39,476 nucleotides of DNA from Pseudomonadota bacterium (GTDB lineage: Bacteria; Pseudomonadota; Alphaproteobacteria; Rhizobiales; Rhizobiaceae), in contig JAEWDP010000081.1 in NCBI GenBank assembly GCA_023390055.1, positions 1 to 39,476 of the forward strand. Reading direction: 5' to 3'. Of this stretch, positions 1 to 7,437 are shown one piece after another. Under the pieces are notes generated by a model. That model did not search any database. It worked only from the letters and a program-made list of their open reading frames with translations, and was not told where the DNA came from. Every line of letters starts with the position of its first letter. Position 1 is the first letter of the stretch. The position numbers and the translations under genes are program-made.

Positions 1-237
1 GTTATCGACGTGACGCCGCTGTCTGGTCGACGACAAGCAGCCATGTTCTGGAGACGTCGCTTTTACGCCGTCCCGGATGAACCGGTGGTTCTCCTCGCCT
101 TGTCAGCAAACTTACAGCGTCGCTCAGTGACGCAAGCGGGCGAAAAAGCCGGCCAGCCTCCGAGCATAAGGAAACAGGAGATCCAAACACGCTTGGCAGG
201 CCGTCAGACCTGATTTCTCATCCGGATTGTATCTCGT
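1..237. other. Intergenic or unassigned left edge
   Basis: No coding region can be supported here. Short open frames exist on both strands (about 60 codons each), but they overlap one another, have no recognisable domain and no convincing ribosome binding site. This stretch lies downstream of the glycosyltransferase gene that ends at 238 on the minus strand. Confidence 0.4.
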
Positions 238-756
238 CTATTTCGTGGCGCGTAATGCGCGCGCTGGAACGAGTTCACTGCTCAGTTGGGCCAAGGCCAG
301 ACCGGCTGCAAGCGCGCTCAACGCCTTTCCAGATCCGACCGGGGCTTGAACCTGACCCTTGGACACAAGCACACCACGCTCGAGAGGTGTGGGTCTTACA
401 AGGATCCGGTTCAAAAAGGGCCTTAGGTGGCGTCGCGCCATTGCAAAGCGCGCGGGCGTCGCTTTCAGCGAGATGTGTTCATGCACTTCATCGGCCCACC
501 CCTGCTGAATTCGTGCACCAGGCTCCACGAGCAGGAGCCATTCGCCCCTGGCCGATGACACTATATCGGGAAGCTCCCATTCGTCATGAAAGCGGCATCC
601 AGCCGCGTCAGCCACCCGCGCTGATCCATCCCGGGATCCGTGATCAAGAACGATGACGTCGCTTACCAGTCCCTCTACTGCAGCCGGGACCAGCGCCGCA
701 AGCGTATGGGCGAGTTCCGCTTCATGATCGTGGCATTCCATCAAAACTGTCAGCAT
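238..756 (-). CDS. Small family-2-like glycosyltransferase
   Basis: This 172-residue protein starts like a GT-A glycosyltransferase. A first beta strand (MLTVLMEC) is followed by a helix and then a nucleotide-sugar binding motif of the form D-H-G-S-x-D-G-S at residues 38-45. The segment at about 71-82 (GEWLLLVEPGAR) sits where family 2 enzymes carry their DxD metal motif, but here it reads V-E-P-G, so the metal site is not canonical. The protein ends soon after, without the acceptor-binding half of a full-length enzyme (usually 250-350 residues). From memory, similar short proteins occur next to the radical SAM and rnhB genes in other rhizobia, so the shortness is probably native. The donor sugar and acceptor cannot be told. 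It is transcribed divergently from the radical SAM gene. The ATG at 756 has only a weak AGAAG upstream. Confidence 0.8.
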   Translation of the reverse strand: MLTVLMECHDHEAELAHTLAALVPAAVEGLVSDVIVLDHGSRDGSARVADAAGCRFHDEWELPDIVSSARGEWLLLVEPGARIQQGWADEVHEHISLKATPARFAMARRHLRPFLNRILVRPTPLERGVLVSKGQVQAPVGSGKALSALAAGLALAQLSSELVPARALRATK

Positions 757-1078
757 GATCTGCTTCTACCGCATTGCACTAAGAATATCCATAAAAGTGT
801 TCCACGGCTCTAAGACTTCCAGATTGGAGCTATCGCTAAGGGATGATGCCGTCCGGGCGGCTGCAGAAGCCCCAAAATTCTTGTGGAAAAACAGACAAAG
901 CCTGGCAAGTACCGCTGTTATCAAAGACAGACCAAATCGCGTGCAGGACAGATGCAACTTGCCGGGTCGACAGGCTCCTGCCAATGTGATCTTGAATTTT
1001 GTTCTTGTATTGTTCTCTTTTTCCATGTAGCAATTTGATCATCGAAACGAGGGATTAAATCCCTTCTGGAGCATTTCA
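757..1078. other. Divergent intergenic region with an SOS box
   Basis: This 322-base spacer separates the divergent glycosyltransferase and radical SAM genes. Open frames on both strands overlap and have no recognisable content. The one clear signal is the GTTC-N7-GTTC site at 1001-1015, annotated separately. A GGAG ribosome binding site lies just before the radical SAM start at 1079. Confidence 0.6.
1001..1015 (+). promoter_or_regulatory. Candidate LexA (SOS) box, GTTC-N7-GTTC
   Basis: The sequence GTTCTTGTATTGTTC matches exactly the direct-repeat LexA operator used by alphaproteobacteria (GTTC-N7-GTTC, equal to GAAC-N7-GAAC on the other strand). It ends 63 bases before the start codon of the radical SAM gene, a position where bound LexA would block transcription. 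Binding is inferred from the motif and its position; no measurement supports it here. Confidence 0.6.
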
Positions 1079-2236
1079 ATGAACGAGCTGTCTCATCTGC
1101 AGCAGGACGCATTTGCGCCTGCGCATACGGCCGATATTGCTGAAACATTGGTGAATTCCTCCGGACTGCGGATCGAGGTCGACCGCAGACGCGGAAGGGG
1201 TGCCGGAATGAACCCCAGCGGGCGATTCGAGAATGAAAGGCGTGAAACCTTTGACGATGGCTGGCAATCGCTGGAGGAGCTTGAGCCTTTTCATACGCAT
1301 GTCCAGATCGAAAAACCGCGCACCGTCATTACCCGCAATGTGTCTCCCGACCTTCCCTTTGACCGATCAATCAATCCCTATCGTGGCTGCGAACACGGCT
1401 GCATTTATTGCTTTGCGAGACCAACACACAGTTTCATGGGTCTTTCCGCTGGTCTCGATTTCGAAGCCAGGCTGTTTGCAAAGCCTGATGCTCCAAAACT
1501 CCTTGAGCGCGAACTCAGCCGTCCGGATTACAAGGTCCGCGCGATCGCCATCGGCACCAATACCGATGCCTATCAGCCGATAGAACGTGAATGGCGCATC
1601 ATGCGGCAGATCCTGGAGGTTCTCCGAAAAGCCAACCATCCTGTTGCAATCGTGACGAAATCAGCGCTCATCATGCGCGACATCGATATCTTGTCCGACA
1701 TGGCAGCCAAAGGTCTTGTGAAAGTCGGCATATCCGTGACCACTCTGGACCGCAAGCTCGCGCGGACAATGGAACCTCGTGCCTCGACACCGGCAAAACG
1801 CCTTGACGCGATGGGCGCCTTGCGCGACGCCGGTATCCCCACAGCAATCATGGTGTCACCGGTCATTCCGGCGCTCACCGATCATGAGATCGAACGCATC
1901 CTTGAGGCCGGGCATAATGCCGGAGCGACGGAAGCAAGTTATGTGCTTCTGCGCCTGCCGCTGGAGGTCAGTCCGCTGTTTCGCGACTGGCTGCTCAGAA
2001 ACTATCCTGATCGTTATCGGCACGTGATGTCGCTGGTCCGCTCGATGCGGGGCGGCAAGGACTATGACGCCGAGTTCGGTAAACGCATGAAGGGCTCCGG
2101 GCCCTATGCCTGGCAGATCAATCGCCGTTTCGAAATGGCAATCAAGCGCCTGGGCATGGGTCGCAGAGGGCTTGCCCTACGGGATGACCTCTTCATTCCG
2201 CCTGATGGCGGCAGTATCCAGCTGTCGCTTCTATAG
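1079..2236 (+). CDS. PA0069-family radical SAM protein (SplB-like, COG1533)
   Basis: This 385-residue protein carries the radical SAM cluster motif CxxxCxxC as C104, C108 and C111 (in RGCEHGCIYCFARP), which would bind a 4Fe-4S cluster and S-adenosylmethionine. The motif order, the length and the phrase NPYRGCEHGCIYCFARP fit the PA0069-like family, a relative of spore photoproduct lyase (COG1533). The family reaction is not established for non-spore-formers; the COG name implies DNA photoproduct repair, which is only an analogy. The ATG at 1079 is preceded by GGAG at a good distance. The gene lies behind an apparent SOS box and 167 bases before rnhB on the same strand. SOS control would favour a role in DNA damage, but that is inference. 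Confidence 0.9.
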   Translation: MNELSHLQQDAFAPAHTADIAETLVNSSGLRIEVDRRRGRGAGMNPSGRFENERRETFDDGWQSLEELEPFHTHVQIEKPRTVITRNVSPDLPFDRSINPYRGCEHGCIYCFARPTHSFMGLSAGLDFEARLFAKPDAPKLLERELSRPDYKVRAIAIGTNTDAYQPIEREWRIMRQILEVLRKANHPVAIVTKSALIMRDIDILSDMAAKGLVKVGISVTTLDRKLARTMEPRASTPAKRLDAMGALRDAGIPTAIMVSPVIPALTDHEIERILEAGHNAGATEASYVLLRLPLEVSPLFRDWLLRNYPDRYRHVMSLVRSMRGGKDYDAEFGKRMKGSGPYAWQINRRFEMAIKRLGMGRRGLALRDDLFIPPDGGSIQLSLL

Positions 2237-2403
2237 ACTTCTTGAGAGCCCTTTACCGGCTCCCAGGAATTCCGGCGCGGGCGCCGCCCCCGTCCGCCAC
2301 CGGAAATGTCCCGGCTCCGCCCTGACCCCCACTTATGGGGCGGACAGTGTGCCGCAGCACTGCCGGGCTTGCAGGAGGTCGGGTGGGCGTGCGAGTTTAC
2401 CGC

Positions 2404-3069
2404 ATGTTGTCTCGCACGCCCCCCGATTCTCCAATGCTCTTCGACGAGGTTCTGCTCGTCCCCGACTTCAGTCTCGAACTTGTTGCCCGCAAGGCCGGTC
2501 ACTGGCCGGTTGCGGGCACGGATGAGGCCGGTCGTGGGCCGCTCGCCGGACCGGTTGTTGCAGCCGCGGTTATCCTCGACCCGAGCAATATTCCGTCGGG
2601 ATTGAACGATTCCAAACAGTTGAGCGCCAAACAGCGCGACATCCTGTTTGACGTCATCATGGCGACTGCCGATGTCTCGATCGCAGCCTCCAGCCCCCGT
2701 CACATTGATGCGCGCAATATACTGCAGGCAAGCCTCGACGCCATGCGTCGCGCCGTAGCAGGCCTTAGCACCAAGCCCGCATATGTTCTTGCTGATGGCC
2801 GCGATGTTCCACGCGGGCTCACATGTGCAGGCAAGGCAGTCATTCGGGGAGACGCCCGCTCCGTATCGATCGCTGCGGCCTCCATCATCGCCAAGGTCAC
2901 CCGTGACAGGATGATGACCCGTGCCCATGCGGACTTTCCCGCTTATGGATTTGATCGCCATGCGGGCTATGGTACGAAACAGCACCGTTCAGGAATTGAG
3001 TTACACGGCCCCTGCCCGCTCCACCGAATGAGCTTCAGGCCACTGCGCAAGGTCGAACCGTCACCTTGA
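2404..3069 (+). CDS. rnhB: Ribonuclease HII
   Basis: RNase HII cuts the RNA strand of RNA/DNA hybrids and starts removal of single ribonucleotides left in DNA. The 221-residue protein has the family start motif GTDEAGRGPLAGP with catalytic D40 and E41, the substrate-handling region LNDSKQLS, a later acidic motif (LADGRDVP) and the SIAAASIIAKVTRD helix. The ATG at 2404 (MLSRTPPDSPMLF) was chosen over an upstream in-frame ATG at 2335, because the residues before it look like translated spacer and the DSPMLF beginning recurs, from memory, in rhizobial RnhB. The gene is convergent with the atp cluster, with a hairpin between the two stop codons. Confidence 0.95.
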   Translation: MLSRTPPDSPMLFDEVLLVPDFSLELVARKAGHWPVAGTDEAGRGPLAGPVVAAAVILDPSNIPSGLNDSKQLSAKQRDILFDVIMATADVSIAASSPRHIDARNILQASLDAMRRAVAGLSTKPAYVLADGRDVPRGLTCAGKAVIRGDARSVSIAAASIIAKVTRDRMMTRAHADFPAYGFDRHAGYGTKQHRSGIELHGPCPLHRMSFRPLRKVEPSP

Positions 3070-3124
3070 ATTTCGCAGTTCCCCAAAGCCCCACGCGCCG
3101 AAATTTCAGGATCAGAGACAAGAA

Positions 3125-3153
3125 CGCCGCGCATCAGGGGTCTGAGCGCGGCG
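3125..3153. terminator. Bidirectional hairpin between rnhB and atpF
   Basis: Perfect 8-bp arms CGCCGCGC (3125-3132) and GCGCGGCG (3146-3153) enclose a 13-base loop. On the plus strand the stem is followed by CTTCATT and on the minus strand by TTCTTGTCT, both T-rich. The position between two convergent stop codons supports a shared terminator. Confidence 0.65.
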
Positions 3154-3178
3154 CTTCATTAAAGACGATTTAACCTGA

Positions 3179-3664
3179 TCAGTTCAGCTGGGTTTGAACC
3201 TTGCCGAGCGAATCCTTGAAGAGGGTATTCAGCGTCTTGGCGTCTGCCTTCTTGGCGATCACATCTTGAGCAGCAGCAATGGCCAGATCGACCGCTGCAG
3301 CGCGCACCGCTCCAATGGCATCGGCCTCGGCCTGCTTGATCTTCTGTTCCGACAAGGCGTTGCGCCTTGCCACGAACTCTTCTGTCTTCTGGCGAGCTTC
3401 TTCGGTCAGCATTTCTGCTTCCCGCTCGGCCGCAGCCACGATCTGCTCGGCCTCTGCTTCGGCTTCCTTGCGCTTGCGCTTGTACTCGGCGAGAAGCTGC
3501 TGAGCCTCTTCACGCAATTGCTTGGCTTCGGCCAGCTCGTCGCGAATGTTGTCAGAACGCTCGTCAAGCGATTTGCCCATCAGTCCCGGCACCCTGAAAT
3601 AGACAAGGATAGCGAGGAAGAGAACGAGCCCGACAGTCGCAAAGAAGGTTGCATCGAACGCCAT
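3179..3664 (-). CDS. atpF: F0F1 ATP synthase subunit b
   Basis: Subunit b forms part of the peripheral stalk that holds F1 still against the rotating c ring. The 161-residue protein has one N-terminal membrane helix (about residues 5-25, FFATVGLVLFLAILVYF) followed by a long charged, alanine-rich helix that would dimerise with b'. The length is normal for rhizobial AtpF. It is the last gene of the F0 cluster and starts 3 bases after the b' stop codon, so the two are probably translated together. No F1 genes lie in the window, which fits alphaproteobacteria, where the F0 and F1 operons are separate. Confidence 0.96.
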   Translation of the reverse strand: MAFDATFFATVGLVLFLAILVYFRVPGLMGKSLDERSDNIRDELAEAKQLREEAQQLLAEYKRKRKEAEAEAEQIVAAAEREAEMLTEEARQKTEEFVARRNALSEQKIKQAEADAIGAVRAAAVDLAIAAAQDVIAKKADAKTLNTLFKDSLGKVQTQLN

Positions 3665-3667
3665 GGA

Positions 3668-4294
3668 TCAGGCCTCCTTCGGAGATGCTGCGGCAACCGC
3701 AGCCTTGATGTCGGCGGGTTTCGCCTTTGTACCGATCAGCTGATCGACAATGGCGCCGGCAGTTTCCTCGGCGATCGTCCCGACCTGCGCGAAGGCCTGG
3801 GCCTTGATATCGGCGATACGGGCTTCGGCGGCGGAAAGCTTCTGCGCCAATTCTGTTTCAATGGCAGCTCGATCAGCAGCAGCCTTGGTCTTGGCAGCTT
3901 CGCGCGCTGTGCCGCCAATGCTGTTTGCCTTGCTCCGTGCCGCCGCCAGTTCCTTCTCATAGGTTTCGACAGCAGCGTCGGCTTCCGCCTTCAGTCGCCC
4001 GGCCTCATCCAGATCCTGAGCAATGCGATTCTGGCGCTGCTCGAGAATGGAACCAAGACGCGGTACAAGGACCTTCTGCATCACGAGGTAGAACAGACCA
4101 AAGGTGATCACCAGCCAAAGAAGCTGCGATGGATAAGTCGTAGCATCAAAGGGCGGAAAGACGCCCGTGGCATGCGCGTCATCGTGAGCGACACCGGTCT
4201 CCGTATGCACTTCGTCCGCAGGCAGAGCGCCCGGCGCTTCGTGCGTCTCAGTGGCTTCCGGCGCAGTTTGCGCAAATGCCGAAGTCACGAACAT
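3668..4294 (-). CDS. atpF2: F0F1 ATP synthase subunit b'
   Basis: This is the second, diverged stalk subunit found in photosynthetic and alphaproteobacterial ATP synthases (also called atpG or atpX). It has 208 residues: an N-terminal segment rich in Ala, Glu and His, a membrane helix near LLWLVITFGLFYLVMQ, then a long charged coiled helix with several Ala/Lys/Glu repeats. Three candidate starts lie in a row (GTG 4300, ATG 4297, ATG 4294). The GGAG upstream is best spaced for 4294, giving MFVTSAFAQ, the usual rhizobial start. It sits between atpE and atpF. Confidence 0.94.
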   Translation of the reverse strand: MFVTSAFAQTAPEATETHEAPGALPADEVHTETGVAHDDAHATGVFPPFDATTYPSQLLWLVITFGLFYLVMQKVLVPRLGSILEQRQNRIAQDLDEAGRLKAEADAAVETYEKELAAARSKANSIGGTAREAAKTKAAADRAAIETELAQKLSAAEARIADIKAQAFAQVGTIAEETAGAIVDQLIGTKAKPADIKAAVAAASPKEA

Positions 4295-4373
4295 CATCAC
4301 CTCCAGGTGGATATCAAATGCGAAGGATCACGGCCCGCATGCGGTAGCCGTGATCCCATACCCGCTGCCGTTA

Positions 4374-4601
4374 TCAGACGGCGAACAGGAGAAGGAGAGC
4401 AACGAGCAGCGAGAAGATGCCCAGAGCTTCCGTAACGGCAAAGCCGAACACCAGACGGCCGAACTGGCTGTCTGCGGCGGACGGATTACGCAGAGCACCT
4501 GACAGGTAGCTGCCGAAGATGTTGCCGAGGCCGAGAGCCGTACCGGCGAGACCGAAGCAAGCGAGACCTGCACCGATGAACTTTGCTGCTTCCGCTTCCA
4601 T
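4374..4601 (-). CDS. atpE: F0F1 ATP synthase subunit c
   Basis: Subunit c forms the rotating membrane ring. The 75-residue protein is a hairpin of two membrane helices joined by the polar loop around RNPSA (38-42). The proton-carrying carboxylate is E58 in the TEALGIF segment. The N-terminal helix carries the packed-glycine pattern GLAGTALGLG. Glu rather than Asp at this place is normal for alphaproteobacteria, and no sodium-binding signature is seen. An AAGGAG lies before the start at 4601. The gap to b' (79 bases) and to atpB (69 bases) fits one operon. Confidence 0.97.
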   Translation of the reverse strand: MEAEAAKFIGAGLACFGLAGTALGLGNIFGSYLSGALRNPSAADSQFGRLVFGFAVTEALGIFSLLVALLLLFAV

Positions 4602-4670
4602 GAATGAACTCCTTCGAAATGGTTGTTGCGGCGGGTGACTGACGCCTCAGGACGCCAATGAGATTATTCC

Positions 4671-5423
4671 TTAGTGCCCACCAGGATGGACCGCGTCATT
4701 CAGGTACATGCATGTCAGTACCGCGAAGACGTAGGCCTGCAGGAAGGCGACGAGGAATTCGAGAGCCGTCACTGCGACGGTCATGATGAGTGGCAGGATG
4801 GCGCCACCGACGCCAAGCGCGCCAAGCGCGCCAAGCGAGGCGACGAAGCCCGCGAAGATCTTCAGCGTGATGTGGCCTGCCAGCATGTTGGCGAACAGAC
4901 GAACCGACAGCGAGATCGGACGCGACAGGAAGGAAATGATTTCAATGCCGACGACAAGCGGCAGAAGTATCCCCGGCACGCCGCTTGGGACGAAAACATT
5001 GAAGAAGCCGAGACCGTGCTTGTAGATGCCATAGCCCAGCACAGTTGCGATCACGAAGATCGAAAGTGCAAAGGTGACGATGATCTGGCTGGTCACCGTA
5101 AAGAAATAGGGAAACAGCCCGAGCAAGTTCGCCGTCAGGACGAACATGAACAGCGTAAACACCATCGGGAAGAACTTCATGCCGCTATTGCCGGCACTTT
5201 CCCGCAACATCCCGGCAACGAACTCGTAGGTCATTTCCGCAACCGACTGCGCCCGACCCGGAATGAGCCCGCGCTGCGAGGTTGCAAAATAGAGAAAGCC
5301 GGCCGCACAGCCGACAGTTGCCACCATGAAGAGAGATGCATTGGTGAAGGAGAAGTCTACTCCGCCGATTTCGATCGGAACAATCTTGCTGATCTGGAAC
5401 TGATGGGTCGGATCGTTAGCCAC
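4671..5423 (-). CDS. atpB: F0F1 ATP synthase subunit a
   Basis: Subunit a provides the two proton half-channels next to the c ring. The 250-residue protein has several hydrophobic helices, and the essential arginine is R175 in SLSVRLFANMLAGH. The C-terminal helix pair (about 205-240, ending FLQAYVFAVLTCMYLNDAVH) is typical. An FxxNxxGLFPYFF stretch near 95-108 is also a family hallmark. It lies between atpI and atpE in the F0 order I-a-c-b'-b. A 9-base tandem repeat lies inside the gene (see 4811-4837). Confidence 0.97.
   Translation of the reverse strand: MANDPTHQFQISKIVPIEIGGVDFSFTNASLFMVATVGCAAGFLYFATSQRGLIPGRAQSVAEMTYEFVAGMLRESAGNSGMKFFPMVFTLFMFVLTANLLGLFPYFFTVTSQIIVTFALSIFVIATVLGYGIYKHGLGFFNVFVPSGVPGILLPLVVGIEIISFLSRPISLSVRLFANMLAGHITLKIFAGFVASLGALGALGVGGAILPLIMTVAVTALEFLVAFLQAYVFAVLTCMYLNDAVHPGGH
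4811..4837. repeat. Three tandem copies of a 9-bp unit inside atpB
   Basis: CGCCAAGCG is repeated three times without interruption. It encodes Leu-Gly-Ala repeats before the last membrane helices of subunit a, so a change in copy number would stay in frame. Probably just codon bias over a Gly/Ala-rich loop. Confidence 0.7.
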
Positions 5424-5465
5424 CGTCTACCTTCTTTCTACCTTCACTCGCCACCAGGAAACGCT

Positions 5466-5840
5466 TCAGGGACGCGTCTTTGTGTTTTCATTCTTGTTGC
5501 CCTTTGCGCGCTTCACGGTCAACACCGGAGGTGACGAGACCATGCCAACGGCACGCAGGACATTCAAAATACCCGCACAGAAGCCAAGCATGAGGAATAT
5601 GATCATTCCCCAAGGCCCCGTACCTGCAAAACGGTCAAGAAGATAGCCCAGCATGGCGCCTACCAGGATTGCGGCGATGAATTCTGAGGAAATCTTCAGA
5701 CCAAGCGCCATTCCCTTGCGGCTTTCCTGGCTGTCGGCTTCCTTCTTCGCCTCAATCGCATCTTCCGCCCGTCGCTCCGCCAGTTCGGCAGATAGACGTT
5801 TGCGACGCTCTTCCAGACTGTCTTCCCGGTTATCCGTCAT
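5466..5840 (-). CDS. atpI: ATP synthase accessory protein AtpI
   Basis: AtpI is a small membrane protein encoded first in many F0 operons and thought to help c-ring assembly or magnesium supply. The 124-residue product has a charged, helical N-terminus (Glu/Arg/Lys rich, residues 4-45), two membrane helices (about 55-72 and 78-97) with GYLLDRFAGT between them, and a basic tail. The ATG at 5840 was chosen because GGGAG lies 7 bases before it; an upstream in-frame start at 5864 would add only 8 residues. The operon promoter should lie between 5841 and 6103, but no clear -35/-10 pair was found. Confidence 0.9.
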   Translation of the reverse strand: MTDNREDSLEERRKRLSAELAERRAEDAIEAKKEADSQESRKGMALGLKISSEFIAAILVGAMLGYLLDRFAGTGPWGMIIFLMLGFCAGILNVLRAVGMVSSPPVLTVKRAKGNKNENTKTRP

Positions 5841-6103
5841 TCGCGATCTCCCTGTCTCCTGCATCGTCCGGCGTTATCGGGACCGTTTGATCCATCCGAA
5901 ACATGCTGACAACGAGGGATTTCGCGCCTTCCGGCCCGTTTTCAAGTCGGGCGCAACATAGTTTTGAGTGCTCTCGTAGTCAAGGCATACGAAAGGGAGA
6001 GGCAACTTGAATTTTCAGTCGTAATTACAATAGCTTACAGATATCGCGACGGCAAACGCCGAAACTTGGCCGAGAATCATGCAACCGCGACCACAAGCCG
6101 CGG

Positions 6104-7288
6104 TCAGCTCCAGCCGCCACCATAGGTCCGGTAAAAGACGTGCAGCCCGATACGCCCAACCTTTTCCATGGACCGCGCCCAGCGGGGGCGAACATAGACG
6201 GCATGGTAGTGAGTCGCGGATCCGACCTGCTTCAACCAGATCTTTCCTGCCGTGACCGCCATTGCGATCTCATGGGCCATTTTCCAGTGTTCTTTTGAAC
6301 GGACCCGGTCACGAATGTTGTCACAGGCAAAGGAAAACTGGCAGCGGTTGCGCCAGTCCTCATTCTGGTAGACGACCCCACAAATCGTATCCGGGTAAGC
6401 GGGATTGCGGACCCGATTGAGAATCACCTGAGCTACAGCCGCCTGCCCGCGGGCCGATTCGCCGCGAGCTTCGAAATATATGCCGGATGCCAGGCATTGC
6501 TGTTCACGTGTGGAGAATACGTCAGCCGGTAACGGTGTTGCCGCCCAGGCATGGTCATCAGGGCTGATCTTCGGGATGAACCGGCCGGCTTCCGTCTGCT
6601 TGAGGATTGCATCAAACGGGGACTGACGCGCGAAATCCGGCTCGGTGGCTGCATAGGCTGTTGCCAGTACATCCGCCTTGTTGTTCGTCACGAGCTTTGC
6701 AATCATCGGCGAAACGCCGGGGTTCGCCTTCTCGTCCTTGCGGAAATAGAACTCTGCCAGTTCGATCTGCCTGGCCGCTTTTTGCGGTTTGGCGAAAGTC
6801 GTGAGCAGTTCCTTCGTTTCCAAAGGCAAGGTGAGCGCGCTGGTTCGCTGAAGCACTGAACCTGCACTGAAGGCCTTTGGTGGCTGCATCGGTTCGACGG
6901 CAACGATACGCCCCTTCTTTGCCCCGCGGTTGACACGGTCCTCATCGGGCGTTGTCTGTGCATTCGAATTTGCATCAACAAATGCGATCTTGCGTCCGTC
7001 CGGCATCATCAGACCGGCATCATCGGGCAATGCCACATCAGAGCCTGGAAAGGCCAGTTCGGATGAATGGATCGATCCTGCTGGAGATTGTGTCAGGACC
7101 ATTCGCCATCTGTCAGCCCGATCCAGTCGCGACAATAGAGCGGAAAGATCGCCATAGGCAGCGGCCGATGGAAAGGCCAGCCAGCAGGCAAATCCGAACA
7201 GCATCGGCACTCTGGCGGCTTTAAGACGGGCGCGGGACTTGCTGCTCAAAACAGACTTCGAACGCAAAACAGGTGACTCCACAGGCAA
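6104..7288 (-). CDS. Cell wall hydrolase (SleB/CwlJ family)
   Basis: The C-terminal 140 residues form a Hydrolase_2 (SleB/CwlJ) domain: QCLASGIYFEARGES carries the catalytic Glu, followed by GQAAVAQVILNRV, YPDTICGVVYQN and CQFSFACD. The family includes lytic transglycosylases acting on peptidoglycan. The N-terminal part begins with a basic region and a hydrophobic signal (MLFGFACWLAFPSAAA), so export to the periplasm is likely; the middle third has no recognised domain. The start is uncertain. The first in-frame start is TTG at 7288, 9 bases after an AGG; other choices are TTG 7249 and ATG 7204, which would lose the positive charges that usually precede a signal helix. The protein is 394 residues with the longest start. 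It is on the same strand as kup, but 149 bases separate them. Confidence 0.85.
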   Translation of the reverse strand: MPVESPVLRSKSVLSSKSRARLKAARVPMLFGFACWLAFPSAAAYGDLSALLSRLDRADRWRMVLTQSPAGSIHSSELAFPGSDVALPDDAGLMMPDGRKIAFVDANSNAQTTPDEDRVNRGAKKGRIVAVEPMQPPKAFSAGSVLQRTSALTLPLETKELLTTFAKPQKAARQIELAEFYFRKDEKANPGVSPMIAKLVTNNKADVLATAYAATEPDFARQSPFDAILKQTEAGRFIPKISPDDHAWAATPLPADVFSTREQQCLASGIYFEARGESARGQAAVAQVILNRVRNPAYPDTICGVVYQNEDWRNRCQFSFACDNIRDRVRSKEHWKMAHEIAMAVTAGKIWLKQVGSATHYHAVYVRPRWARSMEKVGRIGLHVFYRTYGGGWS

Positions 7289-7437
7289 TAGCGACCTGCG
7301 AACAATCGATCATTAACCTTGATGGGCGGTTAACACCGGCAGCCAATTCCTGGCGCATGGGCTTAATTGCAAGTCCATCACGCAGATGTCATCGCTGGCG
7401 ATCCCGGAATCCTCGCCCCTCAGGGTTGAGGAGGATC

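Noticed and set aside
3194..4435. 413-codon plus-strand open frame opposite atpF and atpF2
   Set aside because: It is the antisense of well-supported ATP synthase genes, with no plausible protein features; long antisense frames are common in GC-rich DNA.
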